From Branchipolynoe longqiensis (lineage: Eukaryota > Annelida > Polychaeta > Phyllodocida > Polynoidae), in contig CM059189.1 in the NCBI GenBank assembly GCA_030323885.1, positions 49,008,691 through 49,072,690 on the forward strand: DNA of 64,000 nucleotides. Direction: 5' to 3'. Of this stretch, positions 30,951-40,689 are shown one piece after another. The translations under genes were made by a program, and so were the position numbers. Each line of letters opens with the position of its first letter. Position 1 is the first letter of the stretch. The notes below the pieces were generated by a model. The model had not been told where the DNA came from, did not search any database, and worked only from the letters and a program-made list of their open reading frames with translations.

Positions 30951-31962
30951 CCACCTAACACCTCCCTGCTGGTCGCCCCCGGGGCTTTCTTGCCTTCCCT
31001 CTCTCTCCGCCTTATAACCCCGGCCGTCGCTGCCTCCAGAAATTCCGCCTCCTGCCGCCTCCTGCTTCACGTTCTTTCTTTGGCCTCCGCGATCATCGTC
31101 ATCATGCCTTTCGCCGCCCGTAGTCGAGGACGCCCCGCCGGCCACAAAAGCAGCAGAATGATGCCCAGGAGTACAGCCGACTTTGCCTCCATGACGCCCG
31201 TCTCGGGCTGGCCCCACCGATCACCGGCGGCCCTCCTCCTCGGTTACTTCGCGATGTTGCGGCAGTCGAAACTGCTCTCGCCCTCTTCCGGGGAGTGGGG
31301 CGCCCCGCACACCTCCCCCTCACCATCTGGATCTCAAAGACCCTCGCAATGCCCTCACATGCTGTCGCCCTCTTCATCCCAGCCTCGCCAGGGTCCGCCC
31401 TCTGCCCGGCGGCGGCCTGGTCAGCCTCGGTCGCCCTGGTGCCCACAGGCCAGGATGACCCGGCCTTCCTGCTGCCCTCTGGCCACCCCCTAGATCCTCG
31501 CACCCAAACCACGATCCTGCGCTCGGCCCTCCGGATCCTCGCCGTTCCCTCGCCAGACTCCTTCACCCTCCACAGCCTTCGGTGCGGAGCAGCGCAGGCC
31601 TGCCAGCTCGCCAGCATCCCCCTCGCGGGCATAAAGGCAGAGGGAACTTGGACGTCAAATGCTGTCTATGCCTATATCCCTCACCTCGCCCCTGCTGGAG
31701 CCCCTCGAGCCTTCTCCTCTCTTTTGGTGGAGGGCTCTTCCGGGCTCTCTCCCCCCTAGCCTCTCTCTCGGACATTCATTTCCCCTCATTTCATTATATA
31801 ACCTCTTCCCCCCCCCCTTGCGTTGTGAGTTATGACTGAGTGATATTGTGACTGATAGTCTGAGTGATATTGTTCTCTTCCTGCCTAAACATTTTGTTCT
31901 TCCTGTAATAAAGTGTTTTCTTCCACCCCCGCCTCCTCATTCTTCTTCCGTTGCATATCGGT
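30846..31962 (+). mobile_element. Tyrosine-recombinase (DIRS/Ngaro-like) element, copy 1
   Basis: Starts GGTCGTAATGCTTGC (30847), identical to the start of copy 2 (31965), and ends CTTCCGTTGCATATC. It contains a long C run (30916-30949), a 5' region (GGGGCTTTCTTGCCTTCCCT, CTCCGCCTTATAACC), a recombinase gene remnant and a 3' region with AATAAA near 31907. The 5' and 3' regions recur in copy 2 without the gene between. Only the recombinase end is present; no reverse transcriptase is seen, so the copy is itself shortened. Confidence 0.65.
31104..31759 (+). pseudogene. Tyrosine recombinase remnant, frameshifted
   Basis: Two overlapping plus-strand frames. The first carries ALLLGYFAMLRQSKLL, matching the region of the first catalytic Arg. 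The second, from about 31295, carries LTIWISKTL, then TLHSLRCGAAQACQLASIPL (the HxxR motif) and GTWTSNAVYAYIPH (the tryptophan and nucleophilic tyrosine region), ending at 31759. Such recombinases cut and rejoin DNA through a 3'-phosphotyrosine and are encoded by DIRS, Ngaro and Crypton elements; the HSLRxGAA...W.S.A...Y layout resembles the xerD-like proteins annotated in molluscs. A frameshift near 31290 separates the frames. The N-terminal region and RT are not seen. Confidence 0.7.
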
Positions 31963-32860
31963 CGTAATGCTTGCATTGCGGTTGATTCGCGGCAGAAGAA
32001 GACACCCCCCGCCCCCTACCCTGCTGCCACCTCGCAGCTACCACTCCGGCCCTGGCACGTCACCCAGGACCTCCTCTGTTCGCCCCCCCCCCCCCCCCCC
32101 CCCCGTCACCTCACGCCCCGGGGCTTTCTTGCCTTCCCTCTCTCTCCGCCTTATATAACCAGACGGGATGGCTGAATGAGTTAGAGCGCCTGTCTCCCAT
32201 GCTGGTAGATCGTGGGGTCGTGGGTTCGAGCCCTGGTCGAGTCAAACTAATGACTTAAAAATTTATACTTGTCGCTTCCTAGCCTGGCGCTCGGCATTAT
32301 TAGGATAGGACAAGGACTGGTTAGCTCAGTGTCAGGATAATGTGACTGAGTGGGATATTGGGTCATGGTGCTGGCGGCCTGGTTTTCCAGTGGGACAGCA
32401 CTATAAAGTTGCCATGAGTGCGCACTGTCACAAGTCAGTACTCGTCCTGATATGACCTTAGATGTTGCTAGGATGTAAAACAACAAACAAGCAAACAAAA
32501 CTCTGCCTTATAACCAAAGCCGTCGCTGCCTCCAGCCATTCTGCCTCCTGCTGCCTCCTGCTTCACGTCTCTTCTTTCCACCCACCCTTCTCTTCTCTCC
32601 TCTTCCCCTTAAGGTGGAGGGCTCTTCCGGGCTCTCCCCCGAGCCTCTCTTGGACATTCATTTCCTCTCACTTAGTTATATAACCTCTTTCCCCCCCTTG
32701 CGTTGTGAGTTATGCCTGAGTGATATTGTGACTGATATTTTGAGTGATATTGTTCTCTTCCTGCCTAAACATTTTGTTCTTCCTATAATAAAGTGTGTTC
32801 TTCCACCCCCGCCTCCTCGTTCTTCTTTCGTTGCGTATCACTATAAAATCTATATTCAAC
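31963..32860 (+). mobile_element. Tyrosine-recombinase element, copy 2, internally deleted
   Basis: Directly follows copy 1 head to tail. It has the same start, C run and GGGGCTTTCTTGCCTTCCCT 5' region (32119-32160). After a SINE insertion it continues GCCGTCGCTGCCTCCAGCC, CTTCACG, then jumps to GGTGGAGGGCTCTTCCGGGC and the shared 3' end (GCGTTGTGAGTTATG, AATAAAGTGTGTTC). The recombinase gene is deleted between CTTCACG and GGTGGAGG. Non-autonomous. Confidence 0.7.
32161..32500 (+). mobile_element. SINE-A full-length copy with target duplication
   Basis: The best-preserved copy: AGACGGGATGGCTGAATGAG head, GGGTTCGAGCCCTGG B box, complete body, and tail GGATGTAAAACAACAAACAA GCAAACAAAA. The flanks are CTCCGCCTTATATAACC and CTCTGCCTTATAACC, a near-perfect target duplication of about 15 bp. 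This proves LINE-type insertion into copy 2 of the recombinase element. Confidence 0.92.
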
Positions 32861-33751
32861 TGAAAGGTCAACTACATGTATTTAACATGAAAATATATTA
32901 AGTGTTGTTTTGAGTTTTATTATTTTATTTGAAGGTTTTTTTGTTGTTTTGTTTAAAAAAAATAAAAACAGAAATATTTGGAGGTCGGGGAAATTTCTCA
33001 GGTCGGGCAGGGATGCTAAACAAGTATGTTGTTCTCTGGCCTTACTGCCGCGCTGCGATATGGGCTTCACCAACAGGTGCCAGCGCCTGCTCCCAGTCGC
33101 CTAGGAGGTGGCTATTTTTAGCAGCCGATTGTGTGGACCAATATGGCGCCACGGTAGATGCACGTTAATTGTTCTCGGAGGTGATCTATCTCAACGTACC
33201 CTTTAATCATTTTCTGTTCGGTTTATATTCGAGTCCCTGTTGATAGTGACATCAATCTTGAATTCTATTTATAGTTACATACTCATCATGATTGTGTTTT
33301 ACTCATGATTGTGTTTAAACAATAATTGTTGTTGGGCCTGCTGAAACATTGTGACTTGAGTCAGCTTGGTGACCAGGATACTGGGTGTGGACCCTCATGA
33401 CCAGCTACATTGGACTTTGTGTGTGTTTGAGCTTTGTTTTGTTGGTGCGTTTGTTGATTAAGCAGGCGAAATTTCAGCTGTGGAAAATTGGTCTTCCCAG
33501 GGTTACTACTCCAGCACTAAATACAACAGGTTTGCCCGACCGTTAAAAAATGGCAACAGCCGCTATAGAGAACTAACACTGACAACAAAATACATTACTA
33601 GGATAATAAGAAGGAAACTGCACTACGCTAGTGTTCTTATTCGCACGTAACTTGGACGTTTCACACGGATGTGACACTGACACTATAGTGACTGTGGATA
33701 TGCACGTGTGCGATCCTACACGTCGTATTCAGCTCTCGCAGCTAAGTACTA
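32861..33751. other. Intergenic sequence with inverted dispersed motifs
   Basis: No gene supported. GGGCAGGGATGCTAAACAAG at 33005-33024 is partly the complement of 29127-29147 (ACTTGTTTAGCGCCCACCC), so an older element may span the region. CGAAATTTCAGCTGTGGAAAATTGGTC at 33469-33495 is the inverted form of the alternative SINE tail seen at 20775-20812. Confidence 0.4.
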
Positions 33752-33784
33752 ATTGTGTAGATTTCATGGCCCTGCGCCAACAGA
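33752..33784 (+). mobile_element. 33-bp fragment of the RNase-H LINE
   Basis: TGTGTAGATTTCATGGCCCT, GCGCCAACAG matches the segment encoding VDFMALxQQ in both LINE copies (63685-63712, and the complement near 18985-19015). The matching stops sharply on both sides. Short enough that chance is possible, but the identity is high. Confidence 0.45.
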
Positions 33785-34869
33785 AATGATGCATTACTAG
33801 GATAATAAGGAGGAAATCCACTACTAACACCCAAAACCGCAAAGGTTGGCCCGAGAAAGATCAGGTAAAGACTCCTGAGTGCGGGACCAGACCAATCTAG
33901 TACCACAGCTGTCCAGCGTTGAAAACAAGCACCCTCACGGGAGCTTATATGTTATGGGCAGAATAAAAAACTTGTCACAAAAAAAACAAAAAAAACAAAT
34001 CTATATGGCTTGTTAGGTAGCCTTTTCAGTAATGTTCCTAATTTATGGCAGTAGCTTGCGAGATGGTTGTGTGATGGAGCCCCTTTGTTGGCCGCCCGGG
34101 ACTTGACCCTCATGCTGTAGACCCCCCCCCCCCAAGCAACCAGGAGAACTAGTACGTTTGCTTCTCCCATCTTTAATCTCTGCTCACTGTGGTGTCCACG
34201 ATCAAGTGACCCGCCTCTGCCCTGTTGGGTCCCACGTCAACTTCCTCGCGGGGGAGGTTACGCTAGCCGTATGCAGTAGATGGCAGCCCTGTCGCGGCAC
34301 TGCCCGGCGGCTACCGTACTGCCACCTATCGCTATGAACTGCGATGATGATGGAGCAGTCCTTGCTGCCACCATATGGTAGTGCAGCTCATGTCTGGACT
34401 ACTACACTGCCCCCCCCTCCCACCCTCCCATCAGATTCTCACGGGTCACAGCATGCGTACCAATGAAAATCGAGATCTTATAGAAGTCAACATGAGATCC
34501 AACAAAACAGGAGGAGAAGCCTTACAAAACATGGTATCCTTCTGCGCAATGCCTAAATCTATAAGTAAATAACTGCGTTATTCAATAACGAAAGATGTTT
34601 ACGTTATTACAAGAAATAGGTGAAGAAAAGGAACATTAAGTGCTTTGTCCCCCTTGTGGGAAACCTGACAAACTCTCTCCCATCCACTAATTATTGTTGG
34701 TTTTAAGTGTCTTTTGCTGGGAGAGAGGACTAATTGTTCACACCACACAGATGGTCGCCCTCAGGAAAGGGCACTTAGGAACTGCTCAGTCCGCCCCAGC
34801 GACCCCCTCATCAGGAGACCGGTTGTACGGCGTCCCTTCCTTCTGCACGGAGCGGCTTTCCTCTGGAGC
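33785..34869. other. Unique-looking sequence, no gene seen
   Basis: No domain or repeat family recognised. There is a C run at 34121-34132. CATTACTAGGATAATAAG occurs at 33592-33609 and again at 33792-33809 as a short direct repeat. Open frames are under 110 codons without motifs. Confidence 0.5.
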
Positions 34870-36000
34870 TCCCTCAGTCCGCTCTCCTGGTGTCCATGTA
34901 GTCTGCAATCTGCAGCCGGCTGTCTGTCGTGGACACTCCATGCATTGTCATCCTAGTGTGGCCATACTCCACAGCAACCACTCCAGTGGTAGATGCATGG
35001 AAAGATAGACAGGTGGTGTTACTTATAACATTTGAGGAAGTCTCCGCGGAGCCATCGCTGAATGCAACACATCCAGGATAAGATCGGGTTGCCAGCACAA
35101 CCTTACTCCAGCTGGGTATATTCCATTCAGGGCAACCAACACTGTCATAAAACAGCGTTTGATTGATCACGATGCCTTTTATCATCTGCCAGACAAATTT
35201 TAAATAATTTTCAACTCCTGCATTTAACGGCAGATAATAAGTAACTAAACCCTCCAATCGGGAGAGAATAAGTTCATCACCACAAGTTAGTAAATAACGA
35301 ACGTACTGCTGAAATATAAAGAAGTATTAATATGGAGGAAATACAACTTTAGCAGTACGAAACATTAATATAGTGCATGGTTATCAATGTAAGTGCAACA
35401 CTATTATAATTGCGCAATATATATTTATATTTTTTTTTAATTTAGTGGGTTCTCAGACTCTGCCAGGAAGCCCGACATACCCACATGGAGTGCTGACTAC
35501 TTTACATATTACCCCCTAAATTTAGAGCCGATGCAGAAGGTGGCGGCAGTCGGGACCAATCCACTGCATACACAGTGAACGGGTGCCTGCTTACTGCCGT
35601 CGCGCATCTGGAATGTTGCTGTCGGCGTCGGGGACGTCACGGGCTGTCCTCGAACCCTCTTGTGACTGAATGCATTAATAGTGCCGGCCTCCACCTGCAC
35701 TGGTGCAGGCCCGTCTCCTATATGAGCATCTAGCCAGGAGGATGGTCCAGCGTTTCTCGCCATCTGCTCAGTCTAAAGCTTCAGACGTCTAACGTTAGAT
35801 TTGCGGTATTTCCCATCCTTGCCCTTCATAATAACGGTGGTCTCAGAGACAAATTTGGTTATAGTAAAGGGACCATCCCAGTTCTTCGTGAGTTTGACCC
35901 TAGCAAACGGCGCATGCTACTGCACTACCTGGTCCCACACTTTAATCTGGCGCGGATTCAGGGAGAGAGTTCCATCTAGCCACAATATGCCCCATCTAGC
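34870..36000 (-). pseudogene. Decayed Ty3-type element: integrase C-terminus and downstream ORFs
   Basis: On the minus strand, 36000-35770 encodes KVWDQVV, LTKNWDGPFTITKFVSETTV and KGKDGKYRKSNVRRLKL, the GPY/F-type C-terminal module of a Ty3 integrase. An internal stop follows KVWDQVVQ. After the pol stop, a frame starting MARNAGPSSWLDAH (35763-35509) and another of 127 codons (35257-34874, with NQT and NTT sequons) follow in the same direction. Their function is not recognised; they hold the position of an env or accessory ORF. No LTR was found. Distinct from the intact Ty3 element at 51 kb. Confidence 0.6.
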
Positions 36001-36031
36001 CACAATATGCCCCATCTAGCCACAATATGCC
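35971..36031. repeat. Triplicated CCATCTAGCCACAATATGCC
   Basis: Three exact 20-bp copies in tandem at the upstream edge of the Ty3 remnant (coding-strand orientation is minus). The integrase similarity stops here. Confidence 0.9.
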
Positions 36032-36363
36032 ATTCACCTTGCCTGGCCCAACCATACGTAAAATATTCCAATATTCAGCATGGGGGGAATGCAATTGTTC
36101 TATTACTGATCGGTGTACTTGGCTAGGTGCATATATATGTACTATATAATTTATTATGTGGATATTAATAACGGCGGCCCCTTAAATGTTTGACTCTAAC
36201 CATCTTATCTTCCATGTTATTTGCTGCATAGCAGGCATTCTCTACTCCCCCCGCCTCTTATACCGTGAGCCAACTGTCATTCTGCTCACTTTCAAAACTG
36301 ATCTCAACCCAAACCAAGTCCTAGTTTTCCTTCTCATTTGCGAACAAACTATTTATATATATT

Positions 36364-36681
36364 CCCATATTGCTTAGCACCTTTTGAGACTGTCTCTCAT
36401 ATATATATATATATGTAACGAAGGAGGCTGGAAGTCGAATGTGATGTTATACATAAGGGCGACATCATTTATTCTCAGTAAGTTCAGTAATGTATGACAA
36501 TAGCATAACATGCTCTTGGATGAACAATCATCGTCAATAGTATTTAGTCATAATCAATGCACTATACAATATGGTACACCAGACATATTGGAATCATCAC
36601 ATCAAAATGACATCTGGCTGGGCCACTGCCCTACCGTAATAAAAAAAAACAAAAAAAAAACGCGCGGGTGTTGCTCGGGGT

Positions 36682-36754
<73 letters not shown>

Positions 36755-36813
36755 TGTATATATATATATATATATATGTAGAGACGGTCTCAAAAGGTGC
36801 TAAGCAATATGGG
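36364..36813. mobile_element. Inverted-repeat element around (CGCA)n
   Basis: CCCATATTGCTTAGCACCTT (36364 on) and its complement ending at 36813 form long inverted ends of about 35 bp, continuing TTGAGAC(T/C)GTCTCT into TA repeats. The core contains an A run and a (CGCA)n array (36681-36753). TACCTTTTGAGACAGGGTCA at 37021-37040 is a third copy of the end motif. No target duplication is evident. MITE-like; family unknown. Confidence 0.6.
36681..36753. repeat. (CGCA)n microsatellite
   Basis: About 18 CGCA units, followed by a (TA)n run to 36777. Lies in the core of the inverted-repeat element. Confidence 0.95.
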
Positions 36814-36986
36814 ACAAAACTTTGTCCATTGTAATGATCAACATACTATATATCTGCTTATGCATTTGCTCAGGATAAACTGATTTGTTTTTTACATGGT
36901 GTTTCATAATCCCAATAGAATACATATTGAATTGAAGCAAATGTCCTTGTGTTTTCAGTGTAACCGTTTCTGTGCTGTTTTGTCCC
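36811..36986. mobile_element. Possible small MITE, GGGACAAAAC ends
   Basis: GGGACAAAAC at 36811-36820 and GTTTTGTCCC at 36977-36986 are inverted, 176 bp apart. Next to these, TTTGTCCATTGTAA and TTACAATGGACAAA are inverted too (36823-36836, 36991-37004). It overlaps the edge of the preceding inverted-repeat element. No TSD is established. Confidence 0.4.
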
Positions 36987-37044
36987 AATTGTTACAATGG
37001 ACAAAAAAAAGAAAGAGGTATACCTTTTGAGACAGGGTCATATA

Positions 37045-37420
37045 TGGGTTGGTGGTGCCTGAGTGGGATGTAAATAGACATAGTGGTGCTGGCAGGTCTG
37101 GGTGTGATTGCACTCAGGGCCTAGCCCTTCTTTTTTTTATTTTTTTTTTATTGAGGCTGTATTCATACTGTCCATAGCATATAAGCCTGGGTATTCAGGC
37201 TTGTTTTCAATGCTGGCCAGCTGTAGTGTTGGTGTTGTCTTATCACACAGTAGCTGCTGATAAGGTATTTGATTGCCTGTATTTCAGTAGCAACCTTCTG
37301 CTGGGGTAAGGGACACCACACTCAAAAGGTGAAAGTTGGTGGTGGCCAAGGGGGCCATACAGCTGGTGGTGCTGGGCAGACCACTGGTATCCATAGAGAC
37401 CAGGAATACTCGATTCCCAT
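37045..37420 (-). repeat. Dispersed repeat R2, copy 3 (longest)
   Basis: The complement matches R2 copy 1: AGTATTCCTGGTCTCTATGG, ACCAGTGGTCTGCCCAGCAC, GAGTGTGGTGTCCCTTACCC, and later CCAGCACCACTATGTCTATT. Between these blocks it carries an extra segment ending in a run (AATAAAAAAAAATAAAA) before GAAGGGCTAGGCCCTGAGTG. This copy has neither the Ty3 nor the MITE insertion. Confidence 0.7.
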
Positions 37421-37604
37421 TGATGAAAGGAGGTGGTATGATACTCTACCAAGAACCCATGTAACTGAGGGCTGGACTCTCTCTCACACTTTACTCTCTT
37501 CCTTTCTCTTTGTCTGTATTGTTTTCCTCATAGCCTACATACACAGCCACAGATCCGAGCATTAGATTCTACAAACTGGTGACCACGACGGGTGGGTAGT
37601 TGCT

Positions 37605-37915
37605 ATACATAGTTGGCAACCTGCCGGTGAACACAACCATAGTTGGCAACCTGCCGGAGAACACAACCATAGTTGGCATCTGCCGGTGAACACAACCATA
37701 ATTGGCAACCTGCCGGAGAACACAACCATAGTTGGCAACCTGCCGAGAACACAACCATAGTTGGCAACCTGCCGAGAACACAACCATAGTTGGCAACCTG
37801 ATGAGAACAGAACCATAGTTGGAAACCTATCGGAAAATACCACCATATTTGAAAACCTGCCGGTGAATACAACCATAGTTGGCAACCTGCCGGTGAACAC
37901 AACCATGCTTGGCGC
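37605..37915. repeat. 30-bp minisatellite AGTTGGCAACCTGCCGGAGA
   Basis: About ten units ACAACCATAGTTGGCAACCT plus GCCGGWGAAC, with 26-30 bp length variants. Open frames are repeat translations. Confidence 0.93.
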
Positions 37916-37977
37916 TCTGCCGACCCTACGACGCCGGCTGATTTGTTGTGGGCGTGCACTGTACGTTCCGGTGAGTG

Positions 37978-38060
37978 CCGCCCCCTATTATCGACCCTCC
38001 CCCTATTATTGACCCGCCCCTATTATCGACACGCCCCCTATTATCGACCCGCCTCGCTGG
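37978..38060. repeat. CCCCCTATTATCGACCC 17-bp repeat
   Basis: Five imperfect units between the 30-bp minisatellite and unique sequence. Confidence 0.88.
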
Positions 38061-38197
38061 TGGCCGCCGGGCGCCGTTTGTCCACTTGTTTGCCGCCGTT
38101 TCCGCCGACATGGGCGATAATAGGGTGAACATGACAAATCAATGGTGCCGCATGGCCGTCAATCCGCCCCCATTGGGGTTGTTCTACACACAAATTA

Positions 38198-38246
38198 GTT
38201 TTACATGGGATGGTGTTAGGACGGAAAACCCCAACAAACAAACATA
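38198..38246 (+). mobile_element. SINE-A tail fragment
   Basis: GTTTTACATGGGATGGTGTTAGG, then ACGGAAAACCCCAACAAACA, resembles the SINE-A 3' end (GATGTTGCCAGGACGTAAAACTCCAACAAC). Only about 48 bp. Confidence 0.5.
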
Positions 38247-38324
38247 GGATGGACTTTGTTTACTCTGTGTAGTGTTAGAGTCCTCATGCGGCCATCTTGT
38301 TTTCCCTCTGAGGTTGAGTAGATG

Positions 38325-38525
38325 TTGCAAAGAGTTATTAGTTTTACATGCGATATAAAAGATCCCTTGCTACTTATCGGAAAAAGTAGCCTATGTGGCA
38401 GCAGCGGGTTTCTTCCAAAGAAATATGTCAAAATGACCATCTGTTTGATGTCCAATAGCCAATAGTAAAAATCAATGTGCTCTGGAGACGAGGCGTTGTT
38501 AAATAAAACAAGCTTTGCTTTAGTT
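38325..38525 (+). mobile_element. SINE-B copy, 5'-truncated
   Basis: Plus-strand 3' part: AAAAGATCCCTTGCTACTTA, GCAGCGGGTTTCTTCC, AAAGAAATATGTCAAAATGA, CCAATAGCCAATAGTAAAAA, GCGTTGTTAAATAAAACAAG and CTTTGCTTTAG. Homologous to the complement of 19999-20200. Confidence 0.8.
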
Positions 38526-38679
38526 TGACATGCGATTATGTGAAGAGCAGGCTTAGAACGATCGCTATCTAGATCGGATGGAGAGGTTCCCTGCAAACTG
38601 GCCTGATGCGCCTGTCTGCATGCACTATCTGTAAGGTCACCATAAGGATGCTACTGAGCTGCAGATTCACCAAGTACAC

Positions 38680-39935
38680 AGACACATACATACACTCACA
38701 CACACACATACACACACTCACACACCCATACACACACTCACACACATACATATACTCACATACACACACTTACATACACACACTCAAACACGCATACATA
38801 CACTCACACACACTCACAGTCACACACACACTCACATACACACTCACATACACACACTCACTCACACACATACATACTCACACACTCGCACACACACACT
38901 CACATACACACACTCACACACCCATACACACACTCACACCCATACATATACTCACATACACACTCACATACACACACTCACACACGCATACATACACTCA
39001 CACAGACTCACATACACACACTCACACCCCCCCACACACTCACTCACACACATACACACGCTAACTCACACTTACACATGCACACTCACACACACTCACA
39101 CATACACTCACGCACACTCACATACACTCACACACACTCACACACACTCACATACACTCACACACACTCACACATATGCACACACTCACACACATAGACA
39201 CACACACTCACACACATACACACACGTATACATACACTCACACACTCACCGACACACTCACACATACACTCACATACATATACTCACACGCACACTCACA
39301 CACATACTCACACACATACACAGTCACCCACATACACACACTCACACACATACACACACTCACACACACACATGCACACACCCATACACACACTCACACA
39401 TAAACACTCACACACATGCACTCACACACACACGCACTCACACACACTCATACACACACTCACACACATACACTCACACATAAACTCACACACATAAACT
39501 CACACACATACACTCACACATACACTCACACGTACACTCACTCACACACACTCACACACATAAACTCACACACATAAACTCACACACATACACTCACACA
39601 TACCCACACTCACACACACTCACACACATACACTCATACATACACACTCACATACGTGCACACACATACACTCACACACATTCCCACATACACACACTCA
39701 CACACACACGCACCCACATACACGCACTCACATATCCTCACACACACTCACACACACTCACATGCATTCACCCACACACTCACATACACACACATACACT
39801 CGCACCCATACACACACCAACACACACACAAACTCACACACACACACTCACACACATACACACACTCGCATACACTCACACACACTCATAAACACACACA
39901 TACACACACACACACACACACTCACACAGACACGT
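38680..39935. repeat. (CA)n-rich array, ACACTCACATAC units
   Basis: About 1.25 kb of CA repeats with regular CT and TA interruptions (CACACATACACTCACA). All His/Thr-rich open frames are shadows. Confidence 0.97.
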
Positions 39936-39995
39936 GGTGTGATGCAGCAGAGTAAACAGGTATTGCAAAGTGCGTTGGGAGAAAATCTAAACACA

Positions 39996-40323
39996 GGATG
40001 CGGTGGCCGAATCGGTAGAGCGCAGACCTCCCAAGCGGATGATCGGGAGTTAAATTCCCAGTCGAGTTAAATCAATGACTTACTAAATTGATACTTGTCA
40101 TTTCCTAGCCAGGCACTCGACATAATTAGGATAGGGAAAGGACTGGTTTGCTCAGTGTCAGGATAATGTGACGAAATGGGATATTAGGTCATGGTGCTGG
40201 CAGCCTGATCTCCCAGTGGTGCAGCACTATAACGTCACCATGAGTGCGCACTGCACAAGTCGGTACCCATTCTGATATGACCTTAGATGTTGTCAGAACA
40301 TAAAACTCCAACAACCAATCAAC
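39996..40323 (+). mobile_element. SINE-A full-length copy
   Basis: Starts GGATGCGGTGGCCGAATCGG and ends CATAAAACTCCAACAACCAATC. Forms an inverted pair with 40361-40580, 37 bp apart; a read-through transcript would fold into a long hairpin. Confidence 0.88.
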
Positions 40324-40360
40324 CATATATGTATATATATATTGGGATATTTCCGGTGTT

Positions 40361-40580
40361 TTGGGAGACCAGACTGCTGGCACCATGACCCGATATCCCC
40401 CACAGTCACATTATCCTGACACTGAGCCAACCAGTCCTTGCCTTATCCTATTAATGCCGAGCGCCAGGCTAGGAAGTGACAAGTATAAATTTTATAAGTC
40501 ATTGGTTTGACTCTACCGGGAATCGAACTCCCGACCTTCCGCGGGACATCTGCGCTCTCAGGATTCGGCCACCGCGTCCG
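40361..40580 (-). mobile_element. SINE-A copy, 3'-truncated
   Basis: Minus-strand head and body (GAGACCAGACTGCTGGCACC to GATTCGGCCACCGCGTCCG), with B-box region GGGAATCGAACTCCCG. The tail half is absent. Confidence 0.85.
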
Positions 40581-40689
40581 ATGTTAGCCGCACAGTAGGG
40601 GGGGGGGGGTTATTTCGGTGTGCAGTCCACATACATGTGTGCCGCCCTCTTCTACCCAGCTGTCACGCCATTCTACCGCGCGTTTCTGC

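Noticed and set aside
29127..33024. One large element bounded by ACTTGTTTAGC inverted ends
   Set aside because: Only about 12-15 bp match at the two ends and no target duplication is visible; too weak to call.
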